From assembly GCA_946800325.1 (NCBI GenBank), contig OX326959.1, forward strand, positions 5,414,501-5,478,500: 64,000 nt of DNA, read 5' to 3'. The notes below the pieces were generated by a model. The model was not told the origin of the DNA. It worked only from the letters and a program-made list of their open reading frames with translations, and made no database searches. This document shows, in pieces, positions 33,726 through 45,778 of this stretch. A program made the translations under genes and the position numbers. The stretch is from Luzula sylvatica (lineage: Eukaryota > Streptophyta > Magnoliopsida > Poales > Juncaceae). Numbering within the stretch: position 1 is the stretch's first letter; each line of letters starts with the position of its first letter.

Positions 33726-36347
33726 ATGATGCAAATAAGGAGGGCAACGAAGCATTTCTTGTCGACTCCCCTAAATCCTCAGCTAAACACGGTCTCCGTT
33801 TTGTGGGAACTCGACGACGACGACTCTACGCAGCCCGAATCCCCACCTCAAGTGGGTTCCGACGAAATCTTTCAAAAAATGGAAGAAACGGGTTTGATAC
33901 CAAACGCAGTCTCGATTCTCCATGGATTATGCAAAGATGGATTCGATCACGAAGCAACGAAGATATTTTCTTCCATGCGCGAAAAAGGTTCCCTTCCCGA
34001 GGTGGTAATTTACGCTGCGGCAGTACAAGCGCTTTGCAAATCCGGTAAAATCGACTACGCAAAGAGAATTTTTCATAAAATGGTAAAGAATGGTGTGGTT
34101 TCCAACACGTGTAGTTATGGGTTCCGCCACGACCTCTCCACCTTTTCAGCCATAATCTCTATTCTCGCCAATTTACAACACAGATTTAAGCTAGTCTCGG
34201 TTTTCTGTGACCTTATCTCGTTGAAACAAGATTTGAATTTTGAAATTTCTTCAATTTTATCCTCACTTCACACATCAAGTGGGCCGAATGCAGTTTCTTT
34301 CTCCATCGGTGCCCTTTTAAGAGCTTATGATTGTTGCAATCGAGATCCACGCGAAGCAATTGATATGCTCTTCAATTTAACCAAATTAGGGTTTCTGCCC
34401 ACAATCAGGTCTTGCAATTTCCTCTTAACAAACGTGGCCAAAACCGGCGATTTGGATGCATTACTCAAAACTTTCAATCTCATGATAGAATTTAAGTTAA
34501 ATCCAGACGTGTATTCATTCACGATTCTAGTGAAATTTTTTTGCGTTTCGAAAAATCCAGATCGTGCAATTCAAGTTTTGACCCAAATGGAGGAATTGGG
34601 TGTCGAACCGGATCGAATTTTGTACTTGACCCTTTTATGTGGTTTATGCGAAGCCAAAAAGTATGATCTTAGTTATGCATTATTACAGCACATCTCAAAA
34701 TTAGGAATGAAGATTAGTTCTTTGGATTATAACATCGTGATTAGTGGATTATGCAAGGAGAATAAATTAGAAGAAGCTGAGAACCTTCTAGAAACCATGA
34801 AAAAGCAAGGTGTACCTCAGGATGGATTTGCGTATGGTAATTTAATCAAGGGCCATTGTACAAAAGGGAATATCGCGAGAGCTTTGTATTTATGCGAAGA
34901 ATTGGATTCGAAAGGAATTAAATTAACTCCTCATATCGTTTCATATCTTCTAAAATATTTCTTAAAAGAGGGCATGAACGATAGAGCTTTTAAATTTTTC
35001 GAGGAATCGAAGGAGGAATTTAAAAAATTAGGTCTTGGTTTAGATAGGGTTTTGTACAATTTCGGAATGGATATATATTGTAAATTAGGGTTTCTAGAAG
35101 AGGCTCGGGTTTTAATTCATGAAATGAAATCGAATAATTTGGAACCGGATAAAAAACATTACACTTGTATGATTTATGGGTTTTGTAAAAAGGGAGATCT
35201 CCACAGCGCACACGACGTGTTCGATGAAATGCTCAGAAACGGTTTGAACCCTGATTTGGTCACTTATAATGTTCTAATCAGAGGTTATTGCATGAGCGGA
35301 ATGGTAAATGACGCTTTTGCCCTTCTAAACCAAATGATCGAACGAGGCATCGAATTAAGTTCCGTCACTCACGGTTTAGTAATCGAGACTCTGTGCAAAA
35401 GTGGCCGAGTTGGAGACGCCGAAATTTGGTTCAACACGCAAATAGAAGAGAGTTCCTCGAAACTCGAAACGGGTCATAAAAGATTCGTAATACATCTGTA
35501 TAGTTCAATGGTGTGGGGCTATTTGCACCGAGGAAATGAATATACATACAAAGCATATGAATTATTCATCAAATTTTCTAAACAAGGTGGACTTATAAAT
35601 AAAGGACCGTATGGTAGATTAATTCTAAAACTTTGCGAAGAAGGAAATATTAATTCGGCGTCGAATATTTTTAATGTAATGATTAAAGAGCACCAAGTCG
35701 CACCCAATTTATTCTCGTATGGGGAATTAATCGCCGGTTTTTGCGATGCTCACGAAATTTCTAGAGCTAGGTTTTGGTTCGATGATTTAATTAATAGGGT
35801 TATATTCCCAGATAAGTTTATTTATACGACATTAATGAATGGGTATTGTAAAGTTGGTAATTTGAACGAAGTGTGTAGATTATTCAAAGAAATGAAAAAT
35901 ATCGGTATAAAACCTGACGTGGTCTCGTACACGGTTCTTTTAGACGGGTATTATAAGAATATTTTGAGGGATAAATATTCTGAAATGGCGAGAGAAAAGA
36001 GGAAAATCGAAATCAAAGCTCGGGTCGTGAAACTCGCGAACGAAATGGTCGAATCGGAGGTGGAATTCGATGTGATCTGTTACACGGTTTTGGTTTATGG
36101 GCAATGTAAATTGGAGCATTTGAATCGTGCACAGAAGGTGTTCGATGAAATGATTCGAGATGGTTTGAGACCAGACGTGTATGCTTACACCACGCTTATA
36201 AATGGGTATTGTAGTAGGGGCGAAATTGGAAAAGCTCAGGGGCTTTTTCAGAAAATGGTCGATGATGGGATCGAGCCCGATACTCTTGCTTTCTCAGTTT
36301 TTGATAACATTTTCGACAAGGCGTTTGTTAGAAATCAAAGTTTTTGA
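33726..36347 (+). CDS. P-class pentatricopeptide repeat protein, probably mitochondrial
   Basis: Intronless gene of 873 codons. The first ATG is at 33726; the open frame upstream starts only with GTG. MMQIRRATKHFLSTPLNPQL looks like an organelle transit peptide. From about residue 50 to the end it consists of 35-residue PPR motifs with typical endings, such as GLIPN, GVEPD, NLEPD, GLNPD, GIKPD, GLRPD and GIEPD. No E/DYW tail is present, so it is P-class, a type that binds organelle RNA for processing, stabilisation or translation. The portion after about residue 132 (FRHDLSTFSAI onward) resembles, from memory, Arabidopsis At2g26790. The first PPR block (EIFQKMEETGLIPNAV ...) resembles a different, short PPR protein (At4g38150-like). 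The abrupt junction at about 34120 suggests a chimera. Motif spacing is loose around residues 560-590 and 740-770. Confidence 0.93.
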   Translation: MMQIRRATKHFLSTPLNPQLNTVSVLWELDDDDSTQPESPPQVGSDEIFQKMEETGLIPNAVSILHGLCKDGFDHEATKIFSSMREKGSLPEVVIYAAAVQALCKSGKIDYAKRIFHKMVKNGVVSNTCSYGFRHDLSTFSAIISILANLQHRFKLVSVFCDLISLKQDLNFEISSILSSLHTSSGPNAVSFSIGALLRAYDCCNRDPREAIDMLFNLTKLGFLPTIRSCNFLLTNVAKTGDLDALLKTFNLMIEFKLNPDVYSFTILVKFFCVSKNPDRAIQVLTQMEELGVEPDRILYLTLLCGLCEAKKYDLSYALLQHISKLGMKISSLDYNIVISGLCKENKLEEAENLLETMKKQGVPQDGFAYGNLIKGHCTKGNIARALYLCEELDSKGIKLTPHIVSYLLKYFLKEGMNDRAFKFFEESKEEFKKLGLGLDRVLYNFGMDIYCKLGFLEEARVLIHEMKSNNLEPDKKHYTCMIYGFCKKGDLHSAHDVFDEMLRNGLNPDLVTYNVLIRGYCMSGMVNDAFALLNQMIERGIELSSVTHGLVIETLCKSGRVGDAEIWFNTQIEESSSKLETGHKRFVIHLYSSMVWGYLHRGNEYTYKAYELFIKFSKQGGLINKGPYGRLILKLCEEGNINSASNIFNVMIKEHQVAPNLFSYGELIAGFCDAHEISRARFWFDDLINRVIFPDKFIYTTLMNGYCKVGNLNEVCRLFKEMKNIGIKPDVVSYTVLLDGYYKNILRDKYSEMAREKRKIEIKARVVKLANEMVESEVEFDVICYTVLVYGQCKLEHLNRAQKVFDEMIRDGLRPDVYAYTTLINGYCSRGEIGKAQGLFQKMVDDGIEPDTLAFSVFDNIFDKAFVRNQSF

Positions 36348-37818
36348 TTTTTGAGGAGATTTTGAGGTGAAGAATGTTTATATTTGAGTTTGGTGTAAAT
36401 TATTAATATTGTTTTTGTTCTTTGTAGATTTAGCAAAATGATTTAGACACTAATTTGTAATTAACTCGATTTTTATCATATTTAAGGCCGGAATTGTAAT
36501 AAATGTTTGTGTTTATTGCATAATTGTATTTTATCTATTATCTTTGGTTGATTTTTAGTTGATTTTTGTTAATAATAATTGTTTTATTTTGAAATTTATT
36601 TGTTGCTGAATCATTCAATTCCGTGAAGGGGGGGATCAGATGAAAAAATAGGAAAGGTTCTAACTGAATATTTTTTATTTTTTTTATTTTGGAATTTACT
36701 GTTTCTTAGTATATGTACATATTAGCTTTTATTTTATTTTCTTTAGTCTGATTTGGATTTACGATTCATTTGTAATTAATGTTCAATTAATAATAAAATA
36801 AAATAATTTGTCCTAAAAAATTAAGATTGTCTGTTGTCTCACTGAATTTTAATTTTTTTTGAAATTCTAATAAGTAAGTAATATTTTATTTATTGCATGA
36901 TTATATTTTATTTGGAATGTTCAATTAAGATTGTCTGTTGTCTGATTTGGATTTACGATTCACTTGTAATCAATGTTGAATTAATAATAAATTAAAATAA
37001 TTTGTCCCAAAAAGTTAAGATTGTCTGTTGTCTCACTGAATTTTAATTTTTTTGAAATTCTAAAAAGTATATAATATAGCTATGCAAAATTTCAGAATAA
37101 AAAAATTTATCATTTTTTATGTTTTAGTGTTCATTTGTAATATTTTATAAAAAAAAAAATTTGGATATTTTGCTTTGTAATAATTTTTTTAAATATTATC
37201 AATTTTTTCTTTAAAAAAAAGTATTTTAAATATATTAGTCTTGAATTTGCAATATTTTCGGAAAAACTTGAAATTTTCGTATTTTGTGTATTAATATTCA
37301 AATCTAGAAATAAAAATATCAACAAAATACAATACTTAACAAAATAGTATAAAAATTCAAATATTAAAAAAATATAATACTTGTCAATTATCATATATTG
37401 TCCAGAATACAGATTAATAAATTTGACTTCTCATGATAAAAATTGGTATAATGATTTTCTCATAACTCGGGATTCAAAATCTGGGTTTTCCTCAAACCAG
37501 ATTCACTGACGAATCGTGAAAGAGTTCCCCCTAATAATTTCTACTAATCACACCGAACCTTCCTCTCTCAAATCACTCCCCTCCTCAATTTGAATTTCAA
37601 TTTCGCTTTCAACTTAAATTTGGATTTCGATTTTAACCTTAAATTTCAATTTCGATTTGGATTCATTGCTTAAATACCGTGGATTTCTGATCTAACGGTG
37701 GTTCTAATAGAACAGTTAAGGAATCTCAAACTATTCAATGGATTTAGTGTGTAACCAATCTATGTAATCTTCTGTGATAATCAGTTCAAATTAAAATAGA
37801 GGTAGGGGGTTAAAATTA
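36348..37818. repeat. 3' flank of the PPR gene with a direct duplication of about 190 bp
   Basis: The segment at 36748-36875 (TCTGATTTGGATTTACGATT ... AAGATTGTCTGTTGTCTCAC) recurs at 36940-37070 with few changes. The remainder is AT-rich non-coding DNA. TTTGAATTTCAATTTCGC-like phrases repeat near 37590-37650. No gene seen. Confidence 0.7.
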
Positions 37819-38165
37819 AGGCGCAATTTCAAGTGTATTTCTGGAAAACATCAAAATTTCACATATATCCCTCAATAATCTGAAATTTCACGAATATCCC
37901 TGCAAACGTCAAAAAATAAATGAATACCCCTTCAAAATCCTTCAAATATCATTATTATCCCTTTAAAATTCTTAAAATATCACATATACCCTTATTATAT
38001 CATTTAAAATTCATTAACGTATTTCTCGTTGGTAATATACCAATTACCTAATTTATAAATTATTTTTCTATGATAATGAATCATTTTTTCTCTAAAATAA
38101 TATTTAAAACCATAAAAAATCAAATATTGTCAATTCTATCTCATAATTTTTTTCCAAATTATTGT
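37819..38165. mobile_element. Truncated copy of the intron-5 MITE family
   Basis: Begins GGCGCAATTTCAAGTGTATT and follows the left half of the element at 8287-8817 in order (TATCCCTCAATAATCTGAAA, TTCTTAAAATATCACATATA, AATATTTAAAACCATAAAAA). It stops where the right arm should begin. It is a half-element and supports a dispersed family. Confidence 0.7.
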
Positions 38166-39681
38166 GTTCGTAGAATATTTTTATTCGATTAAAATTATTT
38201 ATAACTTAATGGATATCAATATTTTTTTTTCGAATGCAGATACAATCAACAATTTTTCTTGCGAATAAATATACTATATTCGGATATTGACAACTTGGAA
38301 TATTATAATTTATATATGTTTTATTTATTTGTAATTTATTTTTATTATTGTGTTTTACTTGACACATTTAAATATTTCGAAGAAGTATATGATTACTAAT
38401 TTACTATACATAACGATTGGCTGATGTAGCAATATCTTTTTTATATTTTTTATTTTATAAAGTAATATTTAAGATAAACTTTAATATTTACGATCCTATG
38501 TGTCATTCCTTCTCTCTCTCTCGAGATCCATGACGAGATGGATTTGTTCCCCTCTCTTCTCTCGGCTCGATTGTTTACGTGATAAGCTTTGTCACGCGAT
38601 AACGGCGATGAGGAGAGCTTAAATTGGGAAGGGATTATATTGGATTACTAGGTGACACGAGCCCAATTCTACTCCGATAATTAATATATAAATTAATTAA
38701 AATTGTTAACACGTGTTAATTATTTTATATATTAATTATATGATAAATGATAAATAAGTAACATGTTAACTGCAATATTGAGGATGTTAAATTTATATTG
38801 TTTTGAGTATGTTGGAATTGAAATTTATATACATAAATTTCTTTCTTTATTAGTTTTTTTTATTTGATTATATTATGGTTTATTGCAATAAACTTGGTAA
38901 AGACCGACTGTTGATTCCGATTGAAAATACTAATTTAAAAGAAGTTGATTTTGATACTTCCATTTCAATCGAGGGACCTATTGGAAAAAAAAAAATAGAA
39001 TGAATATGAAAGGAAAATTGAATAAACTTTGTTTTTCTGAATAAGAACTTGTTTGATTTATAAATGTGTCATCATCTTCACATTCTATGTATATTGTCCA
39101 ACTAAACAACGATATATTTTGATAAGATGCTTAACAATATGGATATATTTTGATATGATGTTTATGATTGCAATCATTACTTTACTTACTTTAATAATAC
39201 CATCAACGGTCGTCATCAAGTCACTAATGAAAAGTTATATTTGATTATATATAATACAATATTACAATGTAAAGACAATGTAATATTTTTATTTCAATTG
39301 AGGGACCTATTTGGCTTAATAAACTTAACCGTTTGAAATATCAACATTATATAAATATCATATATTATAATCATCTTCAAACTGGTCCTAAAGTGTCTAC
39401 ATATTTCATAATTTAAATTCAATTATTTGACGTATTTTTATTTTATCTTAGTACTATTTAAGTATCCGAATTTAATTTAAAAAATGGACCTCGTATACTA
39501 ATTTTTCTCAAAAACTTTATTACAAATTAAAAAAAGAATTACATTATTCGTAGTGGTGTGAACTCATAATTCATCCTCCTTTTAGTAAAGGTAACAACAC
39601 AATTACACAAATCATTATACAGTTCTTGCCACAGAAGAGAAGAAAATCCCTTCCATCTTTCACAGAAACACAAATTGCAAT
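38166..39681. other. Intergenic, no gene seen
   Basis: AT-rich. A less AT-rich patch at 38505-38660 (CTCGAGATCCATGACGAGAT) has no sustained coding frame. The final 150 bases lead into the histone promoter. Confidence 0.5.
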
Positions 39682-40181
<500 letters not shown>

Positions 40182-41394
40182 ATTGCTGTTTGGTGTGTAG
40201 GGTTTTGAATTAGTTGGTAGTTGGGGATTAAGAATTTCAAGGCTACTGTGTCACGTTTAGTTTGAGCTGTAAAGATGGATTTGCATGAATCGAAATTTTC
40301 AATTTTCAATCTTTAATTTCTTGGTCATTGGTATGTTGGTTTTCAATTCTCTATGCTGAAATATTTACAAACACAAACAAGCACAAAACTCGATAATTTC
40401 AAAACCGTCCTTGATTAGATGTGGAGAAATTGGGCTACTTATCCACATCAATTTGCCTCGTTTTATAATCCGCAGTATGAAACTCTTCGGGGAGAACAGA
40501 CCCAACGGGCCAACACTCTGATCGAAGGCCACACATCCTTTGTAATATCTTCGATTCTCAAAATCGCAGTGGTTATGTTACAAGAATTTCTGGCAATTTT
40601 AATGCGACTTTCGTCGCATTCTTAAATTTCGTAAGGAATGTTTGCCATCCCCAAAATTTGCACCTCGAGATTTGACATTTCTTTGAACAATACACCAGGG
40701 ATAGTCAGAGAATTCTCGACTCGATTTAAACTCAAAATCTTGTTACTTTTACTACTAGTACCAAATCTAATTTAAGCTTTCCTTTTTCAAAATTAATCCT
40801 TTTTTCATTTTTTGAAAGGGTTCAATTAAGGAATAACTGTTTAATTGATTAGCTCAAATATTTGGTAAAACTGAGGCAAATTTTGTATGAATTAAATTAT
40901 TCAGCTTATTTTAAACCGAGGCTCAAATGTTACTCAAAAGATATTTTCTTGTTATAATTAATAATAATATAATGATATTAATAAATATTACTTATAATTA
41001 TATTTGTTATAATTAATAATAATATAATAATCTTATATTATATTTGTTATAATATAATATTTTCTTGTTATAATTATATTTGTTATAATTAATAATAATA
41101 TAATAATCTTATATATTTTTTTGTATGAATAGAAAAGTAATTGGGTTGGGAAAAACACGAAATATACAATTGTAAACCCGGACCCAAAAAAGAGTATCAA
41201 ATTACGATCATCGGTGGCAATCATTATTTTGGTTTTTTAGTGGGCGGGATTATAAAACTCGATTTCTTATTTTGGCCTAAGCACACAAGGAAACAATAAT
41301 GTCAACAAGTACTATAGTAGTATTAGTATCTTAATTATTCTTGCATTAAACCATTTTTTAACTGTTTTCCAAATTATGAATAAATCTTAAACTT
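40182..41394. other. Intergenic downstream of H4
   Basis: No supported gene. ATTTGTTATAATTAATAATA-type phrases are tandemly repeated three times at 40950-41115. A short frame at 40419-40625 has no recognisable features. Confidence 0.5.
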
Positions 41395-41955
41395 AAAATT
41401 ACATATTTACCCTTTATTAAATTTAAAATTATATATTTATCCTTCTTAAAATTAAAAATATCATATTTATCATTTCATAAATCTAAAATATCATATTTAC
41501 CCAAAAATTAACCGTTAAATTAACTGCCAACATTTAAAATTACTATTTACCCTTTACAAACTTACTCTTCTAAAAATCCAAAATATCATATTTTACCCAG
41601 AGAATATAATAATATAATCTCATAGATAACAATATAAATGCAAAAAAATACATCAATAAAATTTCAAAATATAATCATTTTATCAATCTCAAATGACAAA
41701 ATAGTTTCATAGCAAAAATACAATCATAACTAAAAATATTATTAAATTATAGAAAATGATTTCTTTTTGTCTAGTAAGAGTACTTATGTTATTTTTATTA
41801 TTGAAAGGGTAAATATGATATTTTGGATTTTTAAAAGGATAAATTAGTAATTTTTAATGTTGATAGTAAAGTTTAACGGAGAAATTGAATTGTTTTAATT
41901 TCTGGATAAATATGTTATTTTAGATTTGTGAAAGAATAAATATGATATTTTATTC
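41395..41955. mobile_element. AT-rich foldback element
   Basis: The left half repeats phrases such as AAAATATCATATTTACCC. The right half has the inverse, GGGTAAATATGATATTTTGG and GGATAAATATGTTATTTTAG, and AACCGTTAAATTAACTG opposes AAGTTTAACGGAGAAATT. The same phrase family occurs at 1140-1280, 6110-6270, 7330-7360 and 17480-17640. Confidence 0.55.
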
Positions 41956-43377
41956 TACGATCCACCAAATTGATCCGTACTTTGGACGCAGGAATGGAAT
42001 ACTAATTCGAATGGATAACTCCGGTTCATCTCTCTCTCTCTGCCCTTCTCTCGAGTATCTCGCTGCTGAGGTAAAATTTTATCTTTTACTTGATGTTTTT
42101 TGAAATTGTTTATCCTCTTTAGTAGTTTCGATTTTATTGATTTGTAATTTGTGATTTTGAGTAGGTGCTGGATTTGCAGGAAACATAGCGAGGGTAGGGA
42201 TGACAAGAAGAATCAAGAAACGATGAAGAGGAGTTCGGAAAGCAGTCAAGGATGCCAAATCTCCCAATAAAAAACTTGCTAAGAAATCTCCCAATAAGGG
42301 TTAGATCTAATTGTAGAACGTAAATCGATTTTAGATGTTTTGTGCAACGTTTTTGATATTTAGTGAGTGTTTATCACTTATGAGGCTTAGTTCCTCAAAT
42401 TCGTATTAGGTCGAATCTTCATTGTGTTTTTTTTTTTGGTATTACAAATTACCGAATCAAGATACAGATTATAAAGAATATTATTGATTTCGTCTCTTGA
42501 ATTTTTCTTTACAAAATAATCTTAATTTATTCTTTTTATTTGTTCAGCATTATCTACAATAATTAAAAGCTAACAACCATCTATTTGAGAATTCAAATTC
42601 GAGACCAAACTTTCCAGTTAAAGAGTTCTTTATTAGTTGTGTAAATCAGAAATCCTCATGTTCCTTCCATATCAAGTACCTTTAATCTCGCATAATCTAA
42701 TCTAAACCACCATTACCAAATTGGGGCCGAGTACAAAATATTTAGATAAGAGTTATTCTTCCAAACATCCAAAGTTTTACCAACTCTTTTGATGGATTTA
42801 ATCCCAACCACCATTTATAAAAGGGTAATTTGGGGAGTTGATTTTAACCAGTCAGTTAGAGAGATATTAAATTGTTGAAACTTAACAGTTATTATATACA
42901 TTACATAATTGTATTATGTATATATGAATAAATAAGTAAGCATTCAAAATAAAATTACAAACTTTAGTGTCAAGTATTATAGCATTCATCATGTACAAAT
43001 TCAAGTTAGTGAAATATTAGTATAAATCCGTATCATTCTAAAGAAAATATAATTTTTCTTATAAATAATTTTTTTATTTAATTTTTGAAAAAAAAAAAAA
43101 AAACAATACTCAAGACTTTTTTTAGCATCATTGTTGTTATTTTGCTTTTAAAGACGGATATCACATTTTTTGTTTTTTTTTGTCAAAATGAATTTTATTT
43201 TTAAAATAGGAAATCAAATGTCATGTTAATGATCTATAATTTACTATTAATATTCATTTTTCCCAAACATTGCGGGTTTTATAGTGTAACAAACACTGTG
43301 GTGCAAATATATTATTTTGGATGTATATACACCATTTTTAATAGCACTCTATTGTTTCCAATGTCATTATATCATTT
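41956..43377. other. Intergenic; gene-like fragment near 42030-42305
   Basis: A CT-rich leader (42031-42047) and a possible intron (GGTAAAATTT ... GATTTGCAG, 42070-42179) precede a Lys/Arg-rich reading in which the phrase AAATCTCCCAATAA occurs twice. Stop codons interrupt it. It may be the remains of a small gene; not annotated as coding. Confidence 0.35.
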
Positions 43378-44077
43378 TCGACATGCTTCATGATGTTATT
43401 GTGTACTTTACTAGTTAATTAAAAAAAATAGTCTTATTTATGAACATTGAATTATTATTATTAATTAAACAAAGAATGACAATAATTATGTTTTATGATA
43501 ATTAAGCTAATAATATTTCTAATTTCAAAAAATTAGCCAAGCTAATATCTAACATAATCTAATTTGAAACCTAAATATCTAACATAATCTTGTTTCCAAC
43601 GGTAACTAAGTCTTAACCAAATTTTAATCCAAATGTTAAGATAATCTAATGACAGCTGTAATATCTGATATTAACGTTAACATTTGAATATTTAAACAAA
43701 ATGAACTCGGCCCATGAATTAATGTCAATCTAGAGTATATGTCATTGTTATATGGTGCATATATTAACAGTAAACCGAGTTTAGGGAATAAACAAAATAT
43801 TTCACCTCCGCTCTTCTATACTGTTTCTTCATAAAAGAGTCCTCCTCTGTACTGTTCATTCATTCTCTCTTCTTTCTTGGATTCTTTCTTCTCTCTTTTT
43901 TCTTGGCTTCTCTGTTCTATATTCTCCTCCATTAAAGAACTCTAGAAACTCTAGAGATGAGAAATTGCAAGAAATCGATTCATCAAATCGCAAGAAAATC
44001 ATAGAAATGAGGAATCGGCACTCATGATGAACCATGTCTTCTTATCTCGTGGACTCAGATCTCGTATTAAGAACGAT

Positions 44078-44610
44078 TTACATGGTTGAAGCGAGACTAG
44101 ACGCTGAACAGACACGACAAAGTGTAGGTGTTTCTCCTCCATTTTTGTTTTGATTTTCTTTGATCGTAGTTAATGAGTTTTTAGTACCCCCAAATTCTTT
44201 CTCTGATTTGCACTTAGTTTTCTGGCCAGAGCCGTACTTGTCGTTTGATTGAGAGATTGAATTTCGATTTTCATTTAACAAATTTATTGGTTTTGGATAT
44301 TCTGCACAAGAAAGCCCTGAATTTCGTATACACATTTATACAAAATTTGAAAGAACGATTTACATGGTTAATGTGAGACTAGATGCTGGACAGAAACGAG
44401 AAAGTGCAGGTGTTTTTCTCCATTTTTGTAGTTTTTATTTTCTTTGATCATAATTAATGAGTTTTAGTACCCCCAAATTCTTTCTCTGATTTGCACATAG
44501 TTTTCTGGCCAGAGAGACATACTCTTCGTTTGACTGAGAGATTGAATTTCAATTTTCATTTAAACTTTTTATTGTTTTTTGATATTATGCACAAAAAAAC
44601 CCTGAATTTC
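44078..44610. repeat. Direct duplication inside the left palindrome arm
   Basis: The segment starting at ACATGGTTGAAGCGAGACTA (about 44080) recurs from ACATGGTTAATGTGAGACTA (about 44360), each continuing through TACCCCCAAATTCTTTCTCT and CTGGCCAGAG. The right arm has one copy (46400-46640). The duplication therefore came after the palindrome formed, or one copy was lost on the right. Confidence 0.85.
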
Positions 44611-44717
44611 ATATACAAATTTATAAAAAAACCCTGAATTGTTTTGAATAAATAGGCTTAACTTTTGTATTTTTGTGTGTATATGACGAAGGGACTTAGT
44701 GGGTAGCAGCGAATATA

Positions 44718-44914
44718 CAGAGGAGGGTGCTGCCTGAACAGCTCAACCCCATCAAGGTGATTTTCTTGCGGAATTTGCATAAAACCCCTGTTGCATTTTT
44801 TTGTAAATTTCCCATTCATTTTAACCTGTATATTTTCAATTTTTTTATTTTTTTTTTCTTATATTTGTTTTTTCAGGCCATTAAATCGTTTCTTGAAACC
44901 CTTTTTGGGAGTTG
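44718..44914 (+). other. Exon-like pair within palindrome arm
   Basis: AGGAGGGTGCTGCCTGAACA ... CATCAAG is followed by GT (44757), and after about 120 bases by TTTTTTCAG and GCCATTAAATCGTTTCTTGA. Joined, they read RRVLPEQLNPIK plus AIKSFLETLFGS then stop. The mirror sequence is present at about 46080-46310. The splice signals look real, but no start or upstream exon is established and I do not recognise the protein. It may be a captured gene fragment. Confidence 0.3.
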
Positions 44915-45166
44915 AACAAACACCAGTGGTAATAATTAATAAATAATCTTCCACTTAAAAATATAAGCAAATGTTTATCATACAATTAATGCAGCTTTAT
45001 ATGTTGTATGAGCAGGTTAAAACAAATTCCTATGAAGAACCAACTAATAATGAAAAGAAGGAAAGACGAGAGATTTTCATCAGGGTGACATCAATAAAAT
45101 TTTCATAATTTGAAGTTCTAGTAATTGTTGTATGTAAAGTGTATATGTATGTGTGTGTGCCTGATC

Positions 45167-45170
<4 letters not shown>

Positions 45171-45200
<30 letters not shown>
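45171..45200. repeat. (TG)15 microsatellite
   Basis: Perfect TG run left of the GC-rich core. Matching CA-rich runs lie to the right (45781-45892), consistent with the palindrome. Confidence 0.95.
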
Positions 45201-45204
<4 letters not shown>

Positions 45205-45231
45205 TGTATATTATATGTGTATGTGTATTTT

Positions 45232-45778
45232 GCAGGTGCGCGCGGTGGGGAGTTGGTCTGGCCCGAACATGAGCCGGGCCCGAGGGGAGGGGGTGGGTCC
45301 CGTCCGAAGAGGGCGGGGCCTACGAGGGGAGGAGGTGGGTCCTGCCTGAAGAGGGGCGAGGCCCATGGGAGGAGGGGGTGGGTCCGGCCCGAAGAGGGTG
45401 GGGCCCACGGGGGAGGGGGTGGGACCCGTCCGAAGAGGAGTGGGTCCCGCCCGAAGAGGGGCGGGGCCCACGGGCGGGGGGGGGGGGGGCATGGGGAGGG
45501 GCCGGACCCGTCCCGCCCGCACCTCTTCGGGCGGGACCCACCCCCTTCCCTTGTTGGCCCGCCGGACCCACCCCCTCCCTTCGTGGGGCCCGCCCCTCTT
45601 CGGGCGGACTCCCTCCTCCCGTGGGGCCCGCCCCTCTTCGGGCGGACCCACTCCCTCCTCCCGTGGGGCCCGCCCCTCTTCGGACGGGACCCACTCCCTC
45701 CCCCTGTTGGGCCCGCCCCTCTTCGGGCGGGACCAGCCCCTTCCCCCGGACCAACTGCCCACTGCGCGCACCTGCAAA
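45232..45778. repeat. GC-rich palindromic minisatellite core
   Basis: About 550 bases of very high GC content in a region otherwise near 30%. The left half consists of imperfect units of 40-45 bases (GAGGGGGTGGGTCC, CCGAAGAGGG, GGGGCCCACGGG). The right half is the inverse (CCCGTGGGGCCCGCCCCTCT, TCGGGCGGACCCA). The centre is a run of G near 45478-45490. GGTGCGCGCGGTGGGG and CACTGCGCGCACC bound the core. Long open frames here are an effect of lacking AT-rich stop codons. Confidence 0.95.
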
